Shown here in pieces: positions 21,214 through 33,103 of a stretch of 64,000 bases of DNA; the first letter of the stretch is position 1, and each line of letters starts with the position of its first letter. Origin of the DNA: Siphonodentalium dalli (Eukaryota > Mollusca > Scaphopoda > Gadilida > Siphonodentaliidae); the NCBI GenBank assembly GCA_032622095.1, contig CP136063.1, forward strand, positions 119,864,723-119,928,722. The letters run 5' to 3'. The translations under genes were made by a program, and so were the position numbers. The notes beneath the pieces are model-generated. The model had not been told where the DNA came from. It saw nothing but the letters and a program-made list of their open reading frames with translations, and searched no databases.

Positions 21214-21719
21214 CACTGTTGAACAAGCTATTTTTTAATACAAAAAAAACGATTAGAGTTAATGAATAACGCATATAGCGGCATACGTTCGTGTATGAGT
21301 AATACTAATGTGATAATTCAACGTGGTAGGTATTCCTAAATGTGTTAATTTTATTGAATTAAACGTTTTGATTGGTCAATTGAGATTTCTTACGTCAGGG
21401 GGACTACCTATCGGTGAAATCCGCAACAGAACTTCTCTTTCGAAATTGCTTTAAAAGGAATGTTTTATGGATTTAAGTAGGTATACTTAAAATTTGATAG
21501 CTTAAAATATCTTCAGCGCAACGCTCTGCACAACCAATTTTATCGGCAGTACGTTAGTTCACTTCAGTACCACATACACTTAAAACTGGCTCTGCAATGG
21601 CATGCGCCGTCTCATATTTTCAACGCGAATAAACAAAACATGAATATGATATAGTCATATTCCACTATAATAGTCAAATATAGCTATAATAACGGAATTC
21701 AGGATGTGCCAGACCTGAT
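21214..21719 (-). repeat. Right inverted arm
   Basis: Reverse complement of the left arm, lacking about 110 bp of it. Confidence 0.8.
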
Positions 21720-21940
21720 AATTGTCACACTGCAACATATAGTTCCCTGTCTATATGTAATTTAGATAGAATATAATTGGAACAGTAATGTTGCACCCCT
21801 CTTTCCGCACATGCAAGCAACATACTCGGTCCTTGTTTCTGTGTCAGATTAATGGAGGCACGGACTCAATATGAGTGTTCAAATGCTTCAAATGTGCTTG
21901 CTACAGTGAGCGCGAACAAATAAATAAAGCGTACTAGACA
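21720..21940. other. No gene seen
   Basis: Short unique-looking spacer. Confidence 0.3.
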
Positions 21941-22401
21941 ATGTGGCGAATGAGTATATTATTAATGGGAGCCGTACAGTCTTAAAGCGGCTCTGTGTCA
22001 TATCTACAACGTGCGGCATGAATGACTTGGAGTGGATACCTAGCTGTTTAAAAACGGTATCATCGTATACCCCTCACCAATGGAACCCCCAAAACCACGC
22101 GCCATACCTGACAGCTATCGAGTTATCACTTCGCTTCCAGTAATGTATACACTTTCCAAATTTCCCTAATAAATTACAACATGGATTTCAGAAATGTGTG
22201 AACTGCCTCATGACTTCCTTCGTTCTTCAAGAGTCTATGTCATATCTGCACGACCTTAACGCCCGAACATGAGTGCTTCTTGGATTCGCAGAAGGCTTTT
22301 GATCGTGTATGGCACGACGGTCTTCTGGTAAAACGTCACGACATGGTTCTCAATGGAAAATTTCTGCGACTTGTGGCAAATATGCATCAATATTGATATA
22401 A

Positions 22402-22485
<84 letters not shown>

Positions 22486-22522
22486 CCTCTCTCTATCGCT
22501 CCATCTCCCTCTCTCTGTCGCC

Positions 22523-22596
<74 letters not shown>

Positions 22597-22990
22597 GCCG
22601 TGACTTCGCCATTCTTTTTATCTTGTGTACATTAATGAATTGCTCGAAACTTTGACCAAATCCATAAATGGCCTACACATCTCCTAAATTTCGTGTACTT
22701 CGCCGCCTGCAGCCGAGGACATTGGCCTAGTATCACTCACGAAATCAGGTCTTGATAGCCTTATCGACAACTGCTATAGATAGTGTCAGCAGTGGAGAAT
22801 TAATTTCTCAGCGACGAAAAGCACAATCGTTGTCTTCAATGAGTCAAAACATCAAGATAAACTCAACGATAGACTATAGTTTATTGGTGATCAACCGCTC
22901 CCATAATATAACGACTGAATTAATCTTGGAAACAAATAGTGTAAGTTCCAAGCTGAAACAAATAGGCGATTTAACGCGATGATTTTGAGG
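21941..22990 (+). pseudogene. Decayed LINE reverse transcriptase interrupted by a CT microsatellite
   Basis: Translated blocks in order: a degraded entry region ending in LQHGFQKCVNCLMTSFVLQE and SMSYLHDLNA (about 22,183-22,255); an [15 protein letters not shown] motif (about 22,290-22,330, the palm box with the first aspartate); then the microsatellite; then GAVTSPFFL and LCTLMN-like remnants of the box before the catalytic site, and a TKSGLDSLID-like segment near 22,742-22,770. The YADD-type catalytic box is not readable. It is a Jockey-superfamily-like copy by motif wording and is thoroughly inactivated by stops, frameshifts and the expansion. Confidence 0.75.
22405..22593. repeat. (CT)n microsatellite, about 190 bp
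   Basis: Nearly uninterrupted TC dinucleotides with a few A/C/G interruptions near 22,476-22,530, located inside the LINE RT remnant. Confidence 0.95.
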
Positions 22991-24211
22991 TTGACAATTT
23001 CCGAAAGATATGGCCAAGTCTTATACGTGACGTGTATCAATTAAAGTCCAATCAGGCACGGCATACGGGGACGTTGTTCACTGTAATCAGTACATATATC
23101 TGTCACTTTGATAACTGCAATACTGATCAATCAACCATGTCTGCAAATAAGATATAGTCACAATGGTTCATTTCCCATTACCCATTATCCAAGTGCGAAA
23201 GTGGAGCGGCCCGGAAAGTACCGAATGGGGAGGTGGATAGGTCGAGGGCGGTGGCACGGTCCAATGCGCAAATTAAACAGGCTCCCTTCGAGAACCTTAA
23301 TTCAGAAGCATAGAGGCCTGTGGTCTTTGCAAATTGCTGCGGGAAAAAAACTAAACTATGTAATAAAAAATGTTTGATTTATTTTCTCGCAGACAGTCAT
23401 GTTTTCAGATGGTTGGTTGAACGCATACCCTAGTTGGGTTCCTAGTCTAGATAATACAATGTGGTTTTTGAAAATATTTCCTGCCAAACTGTCTATCGAC
23501 CTACATGAAAAATTTTAAACCTCTTCTATACATAATTCTAACATATCTCTAGTGTGAGGGTGAACACATGTTGTTATAATACTATAGCATACATTGGTTA
23601 TAGAGGATAATGATTTTGCCTTCATATTCATTGTTTGAAAATGAGATTTTTTTGAAAATTCACGAATAGGGATCCTTAATGGTGTTGGCGATGTTGAGAC
23701 TTCTGTGCAGATGGTCCGTGTAATGCGCGTCCTTGAAGAAACGACTGTCGTCTCTAGCAAAGTATTTTATAAATACATGACATGTAATTGTATTAGTAAT
23801 GGATAGTGTCTATGGCGGCCGTTGTGGATGCCATCTTGGTATTTTGATTTTGGATAATGTGCATGTAAATAAAATTTACAGTTTCATCTATATCTATATT
23901 TGCGACTGCCTGTCTGTCTGTGTTATATATAAATTAACGGGGGCATCTAGGTGGTTCCAAAAAGGGTATAACAAGGGGTTTTTTTACGAGAAAGATAATG
24001 GTGTAGGTTAATATGTTCTAAATAATCCAGGAACATTAAAATTATGGTGTTTATAATATATATGTGATTATAAAAAAACTGAAGTTGCAAACAGAAAAGG
24101 TTGCATAATAGATGAACAAATAAATTTAAAAAAATATTTTTCAAACCGTATTTTCAATCAAACGCCTGTCTTCAAAGTCTTAAAAGTTTGGCATTGTCAG
24201 AAAATAACAAA
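22991..24211. other. No gene seen
   Basis: AT-rich. A phrase near 23,278 (AGGCTCCCTTCGAGAACCTT) resembles one near 19,350. Open frames here are short and motif-free. Confidence 0.35.
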
Positions 24212-24493
24212 TCTACTATATATTTTGAGACATACGTATATATGTATATATATGTGTGTGTATGTATATCCTTTATAGACTCGAAAACGGCTCGACCGAT
24301 TGAGCCCAAACTTACTATCTAAGGGTAAAAAGCCACGGGAAGTGTCCTTGACACGGGTACCCGCAAATGACATTGGGCGATATTTCGGGCATCAGCGGTG
24401 GCAGCTACGTACGGGGTTACCATGAAAAACAAAAAGTAATGGATCGACCAAAGCCATGGGACCAATCCCGCCAGTCGCGGGCTAATCTGCTAG
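24212..24493 (+). mobile_element. Helitron P1 (282 bp), first of a head-to-tail pair
   Basis: Starts A|TCTACTATATATTTTGAG. The microsatellite region is TATA/TGTG rather than GTCT. It contains the shared core CTCGAAAACGGCTCGACCG, and ends with a CCCGCCAGTCGCGGG hairpin, eight bases and CTAG, directly followed by P2. The same subfamily core occurs at 34,090-34,160. Confidence 0.7.
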
Positions 24494-25496
24494 TCTATTA
24501 TATATTTTGGGAAATCTGTGTGTCTGTCTGTCTGTCTGTTCGCGATGGACTCGAGAACGGCCGAGCCGATTTCGATGAAACTTGGTATGTGGGGGTACTT
24601 TCGGCCGTGCGTCGTGACCTTGACATTGAAATCGGGTCATTTCGAGGTCGAACGCCCGAGTATCACGGGATTTCAGTGAAAATTAGTGTCTAGGGATACT
24701 TTCGTATGGGGAGTGTCGTAAGCCTATTCGTTTGCCCGTGCGACGTGACCTTGACCTTGAAATCGGGCCAATTCAAGGTCAAATCGCGAATTTTTATGGG
24801 ATTTCGGCGAAATTTGATACATAGGGTTACTTTTGTCCACTGAGTGTTTTGGACGGGTCAAATCGTGACCCCGATCTGACCTTGACCTTCAAAATGATCA
24901 ATTCGAGGTCAAATCGGGTAAAACCGGATGGATTTCGACGGGTACTTTTGTCGGGTACTTTTGTCCGGGCAGTGTTTTGGACGGGTCAAATCGTGACCCC
25001 ACCTGACCTTGACCTTCAAAATGGACAATTCAAGGTCAAATCGCGCAATTCGCCGAAAAGCAGAGGGGAAACAGCCCGAACCAATTCAAGGTCAAATCGG
25101 GTAAAACCGGATGGAGCCTATTCGTTTGCCCGTGCGACGTGACCTTGACCTTGAAATCGGGTCAATTCAAGGTCAAATCGCGAATTTTGATGGGATTTCG
25201 ACGAAATTTGATACGTAGGGTTACATTTGTCCACTGAGTGTTTTGGACGGGTCAAATCGTGACCCCGACCTGACCTTGACCTTCAAAATGATCAATTCGT
25301 GGTAAAATCGGGTAAAACCGGATGGATTTCGACGGGTACTTTTGTCGGGTACTTTTGTCCGGGCAGTGTTTTGGACGGGTCAAATCGTGACCCCACCTGA
25401 CCTTGACCTTCAAAATCGACAATTCAAGGTCAAATCGCGCAATTCGCCGAAAAGCAGAGGGGAAACAGCCCGGACGAAGTCGGGTCCACCTGCTAG
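24494..25496 (+). mobile_element. Helitron P2 (1.0 kb) with internal 394-bp duplication
   Basis: Starts TCTATTATATATTTTGGG with a GTCT microsatellite. Ends CCCGGACGAAGTCGGG, eight bases, CTAG|T at 25,493-25,497. A 394-bp interior block beginning AGCCTATTCGTTTGCC is present twice (24,721 and 25,115). Each block is built of GGGTCAAATCGTGACC and CAATTCAAGGTCAAATCG subrepeats. No protein is encoded. Confidence 0.75.
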
Positions 25497-27690
25497 TATA
25501 ATATAAATCATAGTTAGAACTGGGGACCAGTTTATGTCTGATTATGATTTGAAACTCTACTTTTTGATGAGGAATTCCTTGGCCCAGTCCATTTTTGTTA
25601 CAAAATGGGCCAAAGTCCTATTTTTGGGGCCAGAACCTAGTTTTTGGGTTTAGCCATATTTTCTGAAATTCTGCCAGCTAATTGAAACATACTAATGCTA
25701 ATGCTAAATCTGTATGGTAATCACATAAAGTCATCATTTCTATTATTTTCTATAACATTCCAAGATGGAGCACCATCAAGGAGAACATTGTCCTGGAAAA
25801 TCCAAAAATTAGCAACAACAAATCGACAAAACCAGCATTTATGAATGGTGCCAAATATAAGACACTTGAATATGTTAGTACTGTCGTTAATATAAGTTCA
25901 AATGGCTATAGTCGTGTAGTGGGCAACGTCCTTGGTGATTACTTTCCATGCAGTTTAATTCATTTAAATGAGCACACGATATATCTTTAGCTATAATGAC
26001 AGCCTTTGCCATTATAGGGACTGGCACAAATATCCTTGTAACGTTAGCATTACTTGTCGAAGATGATATAGTATTACATATGCTGAACTCTGAGTTTAAG
26101 AATTATGTACAGTACTGTACTTATGGACATGATATACGTGGATGTGACGCCACATCTGTTTTGTGGATGCCTGGAATAAACAGTAGACTTTAAAGTTTGC
26201 ACAATCAATCGCGCAGAATCGCAAGTTGCTATTTTGTCTTTCTTGCTAGTTCTCACACACGCGACTGTCGCAGAAGGAGACGAGAGTCTTTTCTTTTATC
26301 CATTATGGTGCTAAATATACTTTATATATCTGAATAATTCATGCAAGTTTGTTAGTTGCCTTCTGGTAGTTTCCTGGTGCAGTGGGTTGACCTTTCAGTG
26401 AAGTAGTTTGTGGTGTCTTGTGAAAGTAATAACAAAGTCGTTTATGTTCTAACTCGTTTGAAGCTCGAACGAACATAAATATTTATGGAATAACTACAAC
26501 GAATGCATGATGTTATGTGTAAACTTTAATGGACAAACGTGAAGTGTACCGATAAATATCGTTCGCAGACGATCAGTCATATAACAAATAAGAAGACACG
26601 AAATGACGAATAGTATAGTGTTACAATCATTATAATATGTCAGTCACGTCAAAATGTTCGAAATTAAAACGGAACACCTAACCCGCCCCCAAAACGAAGA
26701 ATTTTTCTTTTTCAAAATGTTGGCTATACGGGCTAGAAATGTTTAACAAAAACTTTTTTAACACTCCTTGTTGATTTAATATTATCATATGGTCTTATAT
26801 GTTGACATTCGTCACATTTACGGAAAAAATGGAACCGCAAACTCGTACAATTCAGTAAAATATCCATTTTTTCTAAAACTCCAGCCGCCAAGTTACTGAT
26901 CCCCCGTATTTTGGATAATGAAGATTTTTTCCTAAATGAATAACTATAGTTTCTCGTTTCCTTAACGGATATCTTTACTTTAAAGGAGACACAACTGAGA
27001 ATTACCAGCTTTTCCATAAAATCTAAGATGACTGCCAAAACGTCCGCTTTCCCGTGCCATCAGCAATCGGCTATTTATCTGCACATGATGACTGTGATGA
27101 TTGACACACGGAAACCTGGATTCATGTTGGTGGTAATTTATTCGTTCAACATTTTCCAATATTATCAAACATTCTGAAAGTCTTTCTTATGTTTATTTGC
27201 CTCTAAAATTCCAGTAACTAAGGCAATTTACCCCGTTTTTACGGATCATAATAAATTATGATGTTCCTATGTAGAATATATGTACTTGAAAGCTGAAAGA
27301 ATTGACTATTCCGAGATTGTCCATAAAATTCAAGATGGTCGTCCAAATGTCAAATTGTCCACACCGTCAGTAGTCGGCTTGTTTTATCTTGATTTACTCG
27401 AACAAACATTATATAGTTAAATATTAACAACTAGAATTTACTTGATTGATAATTATTTAATTGGATAGTATAGACAGCTAGCACTTTTGTCTTCGTTCGA
27501 ATACAACTATATACACATATACTCTTCATATATACTGGTATATAATATAAGTTGATAAAGTTGTAGTGCGACCCCGAGTCCGGTAAAAGGTGTAGTTGGA
27601 ATTTCAATTTCGTTTTATGTCGTTGATTTTGGTTTGTGATAAGCTATGTCAATTACAAATAGAAGAAATACAAATATAATTTGTAACATG
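25497..27690. other. No gene recognised
   Basis: AT-rich. Similar phrases around AAGATGACTGCC (27,020s) and AAGATGGTCGTCC (27,330s) with following CATCAGCAATCGGCT-like text suggest an old repeat of about 300-bp spacing. Open frames are short and lack motifs. Confidence 0.35.
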
Positions 27691-28090
27691 CGTATGTCAA
27701 TTGATACGTATTTTAAAGAGTGTAGTCTGAGACAGCCGAGTCATCCACCGTTCATTAATTAGGAGCTGATCGGTGTGACAGTTTGCACTAGGTCCCCTAT
27801 TTGCGGAGGTAAATTTGCGAAGATCCCGAATTCGCGGATGTCCCCTAAAATGGTCGAAATATGTTGATTTTAATGAGGGAACGTGTGCGTATATCTCAAT
27901 TGATACGTATTTTAAGAGGTTAGTCGGATACAGCCGAGTCAGCCACGGTTCGTTAATTGGTGCTGATCGGTGTGACAATTTGCAGTAGGTCCCCATTTGC
28001 GGAGTTCCCCGAATTCGCGGAGGTCACCTAAAATGGTCGAAATATGTTGACTTTAATGAGGGAACGGGTGCGTATATGTCAATTGACGAT
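27690..28090. repeat. Tandem duplication, about 197-bp period
   Basis: Copies begin GCGTATGTCAATTGATACGT (27,690) and GCGTATATCTCAATTGATAC (27,887), with a third start near 28,071. Each contains GCTGATCGGTGTGACA and CCGAATTCGCGGA. Confidence 0.8.
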
Positions 28091-28111
28091 CATCATAATA
28101 GTGGTTTGTTC

Positions 28112-28143
28112 TATCAATCATCATCATCATCATCATCATCGTC
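28112..28143. repeat. (CAT)n microsatellite
   Basis: About ten CAT units just after the tandem duplication. Confidence 0.9.
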
Positions 28144-28269
28144 ATAATACGGAACAAGTCTTGCGACTTTTCGTCCCAATAACATTATTTGCAATGTTTG
28201 TTTACAAATATATGTATCGTCATTCGATATTTACTTGTGAGTCACTTGAACATATTACTTGTCGTCGAA

Positions 28270-28770
28270 CTCGTATTTTATATAATAGAAGAATGAGTCT
28301 ATGTATATTTTGAATTGATCGAGTGTTGGAGCCTCGACAGCGAAGTCTGGCAGAGAGTTCCAGCTATTTCACACCCTCTGCGTGAAGAAATATTTTCCTA
28401 TGGCCTTGTTAACAATGGGCATCTGTAGCTTTTTATTATGTCCTCTTGTTCTTCCCGATTAATGTCTTTCTAATAGGTCACAGGCATTGATATTGTAATG
28501 ACCATTCAACAGTTTATATACCTCGATTAGATCTCCTCTAAATCTTCGATATTTTAAAGACATTAGATTGAGTCTTATCATTCGGTCTCGGTAGCATAGA
28601 GTTTTGATTTTACGAACTAGTTTCGTTGCTTTTCTTTGTATTTCTCTAACACAATGCTTTGTTATTTGTGATGTGTGCTCCATGCAGAGTTACAGTATTC
28701 GATGACGACCATGCTTACGTAGAGCGATTAGAAAGTGTCGATGTCCAAGTTCGTGACAGTCCTATTGACT
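28270..28770 (-). pseudogene. C-terminal end of an antisense LINE ORF2
   Basis: On the minus strand the 74-codon frame 28,683-28,459 contains REIQRKATKLVRKIKTLCYR and RMIRLNLMSLKYRRFRGDLI, then EVYKLLNGHY. This is the standard thumb and post-thumb wording of CR1/Jockey-type LINE ORF2 proteins. After a break it continues to NSWNSLPDFAVEAPTLDQFK near 28,370-28,310, the usual last segment before the stop. The catalytic domain is absent upstream, so this is a 5'-truncated, frameshifted copy. Confidence 0.8.
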
Positions 28771-29458
28771 ATGCCGATGATTTGATAAGCTTTATTGTTT
28801 TAGGATATTGTATAGGAAGGCTAATCTGGCCGACTCAAATTGAGCTATAACGATGGGATATCTCGCAGGACAACACATTTCGGGTTTTCGTGGGTTGTGT
28901 ATTCGCTGGATGTCTTATAGTTGCAGTAGGTAAATATTATGACCGCGTTAATTGCTTTCGATGTTTAGGTATGAGCAATGGCTGGGCCATGCACTCTTAA
29001 AGATTTTATGGCGAGAACACAATGCCTCAGATTTTTGATCCGCATTTAGAAGCTTTCTGGTGTGGTGAATGAGAAACCTGCAGTAATAAGCCGTAGTTTT
29101 TTTTAATAATTTGAAGGATTAGTTGTTTTAACGGAATTCTGAGGCGGTGCATTCATGTAACCAATATATTTTATATTATAATTTATATTTATGGCTAATA
29201 ATATGATCTTGAGGGCGTTACCATTTCTGATTATGGTTTTCTTGTACAGTCATGATCTGTTCGAAGTCGAACGAAGAGCGAAGCCTGAAGCGCGATGACT
29301 TTACCACGACAGCAATTGGGGTCGACAACACAAGGCAGTCAATGTTATAAGACGTCCTGCATGTGAGTGGCATCGTTTTCCAATACTCTGAATGTAAGCA
29401 GAACCATCTGAATACGATATGGCGATGTCTAAAACACCCACCATACACCAGGTATTCC
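28771..29458. other. No gene seen; carries a shared 60-bp repeat
   Basis: GGCTAATAATATGATCTTGAG with the text following it (29,190-29,245) is nearly repeated at 57,800-57,852. Nothing else is recognised. Confidence 0.4.
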
Positions 29459-29743
29459 ATGGCGTGGGTATTGTACATTATGTACATTAACATTTTTTAC
29501 TTTCTCTGGTCACTTGTGACATTAGTGCCAACTGTGACATCTTTGAGTGAGGTGTTCGTTTTCGCCTCGTTTTAGCGAATTAAAACGATTGTCTACATCT
29601 TGATGTGGGAGGTCGTGGATATAGAGGGCATCCGTCAGTGTGGTGTCCATCTTAGCAATCTATTTGCACACATAATTTGGGTTGGAATTTTCTAACAAGT
29701 TATCAGAGAAATTGAAGTTATTAGTGTACAATACCCACGCCAT
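29459..29743. mobile_element. MITE-like element, about 285 bp
   Basis: Perfect 19-bp inverted repeats, ATGGCGTGGGTATTGTACA at the left and its complement at 29,725-29,743. No coding capacity. No clear target-site duplication, so this could also be a chance-sized foldback. Confidence 0.55.
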
Positions 29744-30640
29744 ATAATCACTCGTCACATATTAGTATGAGAGGTGGTCAACTATCGACATGGCCGCTTT
29801 AGCGTGACCCTGTGCGAGATATTTAAAGGAACGTGGCTTTCACATAGCTCATCTGTGTTAGATTATGTTGAAACATTTGGATAAGAACTGCCGGTGTTGC
29901 CAGCTGCTGATATCAATTGTCACGATCGGAAGCTATACATTGTACTGACAATTTGATACACCTTGTCAAGGATGATCAAAACTGTTAGAACATTCTCAAT
30001 TTAACAAAAGTCTTGCGCAATATCGCTGATAGAGAAATCTAGGATGTAAACGTTGGCTAATACGCTGCCACGCCGAAGGCCTACTATCTGACTTGCTGGT
30101 TTGCACTCACTTATCAATGATGAAATTCAAAACGATCGCGACCTATGTGTCACTTTCTGTGGTAAGTTAAAAGTGCCCATGATGAAACTATCAGTCATTT
30201 TTATTTCGGTTGTCTTTGAACTGACAAACACATCGCGTGAATTTCGAATGGTGTTACTAATTCTATCTCCATTAATCGACACTGTTAGTAATGCGATCCT
30301 CGGGGTGCTTGCTTCCAGAATAATGATTGATCAGCCATGCCGCGGTAAAGAAATCCGATCCCAAAGGGCGGACCCAAGGGGGATATGAATTCCTTACATT
30401 TCGATTGAAATTCCACATTTAATGACACGATTTGAGCATTGGTTCTTCACACTGCTCTCAGCGGACCAAAATTATGTTGTTTGCCGTCTCATCTGAGACA
30501 AATCGATAGAATGTGAGGCCATTAAGCGTCTTTGTCTGAGTATTCGGTCATCAAATCTACAGGTTGAAACCATAACGCTATACTGTAGGCCTAGCGCTGT
30601 TTACATGTCCTATATAGTGAGTGTTTATTCCGCGAGTATA
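29744..30640. other. No gene recognised
   Basis: A 95-codon frame at 30,101-30,388 has no motif and no splice context that I can support. Confidence 0.3.
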
Positions 30641-30799
30641 TAACCTTCCTATTGGTCTGTAGAGAATTATTCATTGTATACTCAGAGTGTCATTTTCATT
30701 GTTCAGTGAGTGTGACCTCTTGCATGGTGTATCTATTAACACTTTTTTTCAAAATGGATTCTCCCATTCAGATATAAAATTAGCCATCAGAATGATCTA

Positions 30800-31010
30800 T
30801 CTGGAGGCATGCATGCTCGGGAAATATAAGCGAAAGATAGACAGATGAACGAATAATGCATATGCAGAAGGATTCCAATTCATTTATAGAAATGTTCAGA
30901 TAATAAGTTCAACAAACAGCCTATTGTGAACTTCTTGTTCGAAAATTTCATATAAGGGAACTACTCGTCAATGAGTCATTAGTAAATAAAGCGTTACGGC
31001 TGTATTGGTC
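30800..31010. repeat. Dispersed repeat, copy 1 (pair with 60,745-60,940)
   Basis: Shares GGGAAATATAAG, AAGATAGACAGA-like text, AGATAATAAGTTCAACAAAC and ACTACTCGTCAAT-like text in the same order and spacing with the second copy. Confidence 0.55.
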
Positions 31011-31021
31011 ATACATCGCCG

Positions 31022-31042
31022 TATATATATATATATATATAT
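31022..31042. repeat. (TA)n microsatellite
   Basis: Pure TA dinucleotides. Confidence 0.9.
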
Positions 31043-31128
31043 GATTCCAATGAATAGGCTGTATATCCAGGAGCCTAATACGGGGGAAAGTTATCCACCA
31101 TCTCCGAAATGGGGCTCAGTGGTAGTGG

Positions 31129-31130
<2 letters not shown>

Positions 31131-31166
<36 letters not shown>
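31131..31166. repeat. (AAT)n microsatellite
   Basis: About twelve ATA/AAT units. Confidence 0.9.
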
Positions 31167-31364
31167 GTAGTAGTTATTACGCATATGCCCTAAGCTCTTA
31201 ACAGAAAAATAGACATAAACACATGAAATACACAACAATATTGTCACCTGATGCAGTCAACTTTCTAGAAGAAAAAAAATGATAGAATGAAGAAAATAAA
31301 TTATGTACAGAATATACCACCATCTTCATATTACCATGGAGCCTGTTCATCGAATCATGCATCG

Positions 31365-31446
31365 GGGTCGTCATCGTCATCATCATCATCATCATCATCA
31401 TCATCAACATCATCATCATCATCGTCACCACAACCATCAAGATCAT
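31365..31446. repeat. (CAT)n microsatellite
   Basis: Imperfect CAT tract. The serine-rich and methionine-rich open frames over it on the two strands are translations of the repeat. Confidence 0.9.
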
Positions 31447-33027
31447 CATCTTCTTCCGAACATGAGACTGTCATAGGTGTCATTTGGCTGCAAAGTCACG
31501 TATAACAATTGCATTGGTAATGCAAATTCGCACAACATAGGTTTACCAGTTTCATCCAACCCGGGTAGTAAGGTACTATTGTTTGCAAATCTGGTTAGAA
31601 TATATGCCAACATAAACTATGCGGATTAACGCCCAATTCAGCTTTACTGATTTATTCAATCGATACTCACACAAGTGCTCATTGCAAAAAGAGAAACAGG
31701 ATAGAAGGACGCGGCCTCGTCTGCTACTATGATTAATTATCATCGAACACAACATGCATAATTCATTAACTTCAGCATAAATTATTCATCAGCGGTAATA
31801 ATTTGGGCACTGGTTATTCAGGAACGAATCGGAAGCATTGTTACCATGTGTTGGTCCCTTGTGCATCGTGGGCATAATTGCCCGACAAGAGATCAATGTA
31901 TTCATAATGACTATATGCTACGGATGCTTACAGTTTCTGGATGGATACAAGACATAATGCCGAACAGCTATTGCGATGCTGTGTAAGTTGTAACACACCG
32001 TGAGGCTGATTGATTTGGTCCACTGCAAAACAAAGTAACGTGCGCATACATTATATATCGGGGTTTCGGGTGTCGAGATGTTGGTGTCATTTTGCCAGGC
32101 AGAATGTGGGGAACGACATATCCAAAATCCGCTTTGGGGAAATTTCTTAGGGCTCTTTGAAAAAAAAGCACCTATTTGGGACTATTTTGTCAAATTTTGA
32201 GTTCCTTATGGAATATACACTTCAATGGCATTTAAATTTAAGTTACAAAATATGGTAGAAACATGCAACAAAAACAAATTATTATTGTTGTCATGACTTA
32301 CATGTCACATGTTACATGTCACTTCTTGTACCATTCGATTATCAAAGTCCAAAACGGCGGACAAAATCGCGACCGGAAGTGGTAAAACTGAGTAATTTTC
32401 GTTAACTTTCACCAGATCGTTGCCATTTATAAGAAAGATATTGGTTTAAATGGCCGATCTGCCAACATATACAATGTTAAATCAATATATGATAACTGCG
32501 AGCAAGATAACGAGGATTTGGTCCTTCAGTGTCCCTCAAATTCGAAATAAGCTAGGTTACGTAAAATAAATATATATTATTTTGATGCCAAGACTATCCG
32601 GAAACGAACACCCCAGTGTACTGAATACTAATTAGATGCCAGATGTGAACAACTATTTTGCCAATTTGAGCAGAAATGAGGGCATCACTTTCCAAAATAT
32701 GAACAAAATGGCGACCGAAATTGGCCTAAGTTCACCAAATTATTTCCATTCAGACGAAATCTATTGGCGTAAATAGCTAGTTGCACCACCGTAAATGATG
32801 TCCAATTGTACCATTCCACCCACGCCTATATGCACTCCGGTTTTTATTTTCTTCTCTCCATCGGTGACCATATGTTACAGTCTGTCACCCGATCATAATC
32901 CGATAACAGTGAGCTATATATATATCGAGCATGTGTCTTTCAGAGTCCCAAAATGGCGGCGAAAGTGACGGTCGAAAGTCAAACATTTAAATATTCTCAT
33001 TGATTTCGAACTAAATCTTCACATATA
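31447..33027. other. No gene recognised
   Basis: Contains three scattered AAAATGGCGnC-type phrases (32,352, 32,709, 32,950) with AAATTNNCAC-like neighbours, probably a decayed member of the GCCATNTTG repeat family. Confidence 0.35.
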
Positions 33028-33063
33028 TCTCATATATATTTTGAAGACCTCTGTCTGTATGTT

Positions 33064-33103
<40 letters not shown>

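Larger units (their letters stand above)
19624..21719 (+). mobile_element. 2.1-kb long-arm inverted-repeat element with internal exon-like ORFs
   Basis: The ends are ATCAGGTCTGGCACATCCTG and its exact complement. The inverted arms run 19,624-20,241 and 21,214-21,719 and are near-identical. The left arm has about 110 bp (about 20,018-20,145) that the right arm lacks. The central 970 bp holds two exon-like open regions on the plus strand. No DDE transposase, Rep or integrase motif was recognised. The sequence just outside the ends gives no clear target-site duplication. It may be a DNA transposon with a captured or unusual gene, or a recent inverted duplication around a gene. Confidence 0.65.

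Noticed and set aside
22353-22655. 100-codon Leu/Ser-rich frame
   Set aside because: Translation of the CT microsatellite.
31198-31505. Methionine-rich and serine-rich frames
   Set aside because: Translations of a CAT microsatellite.
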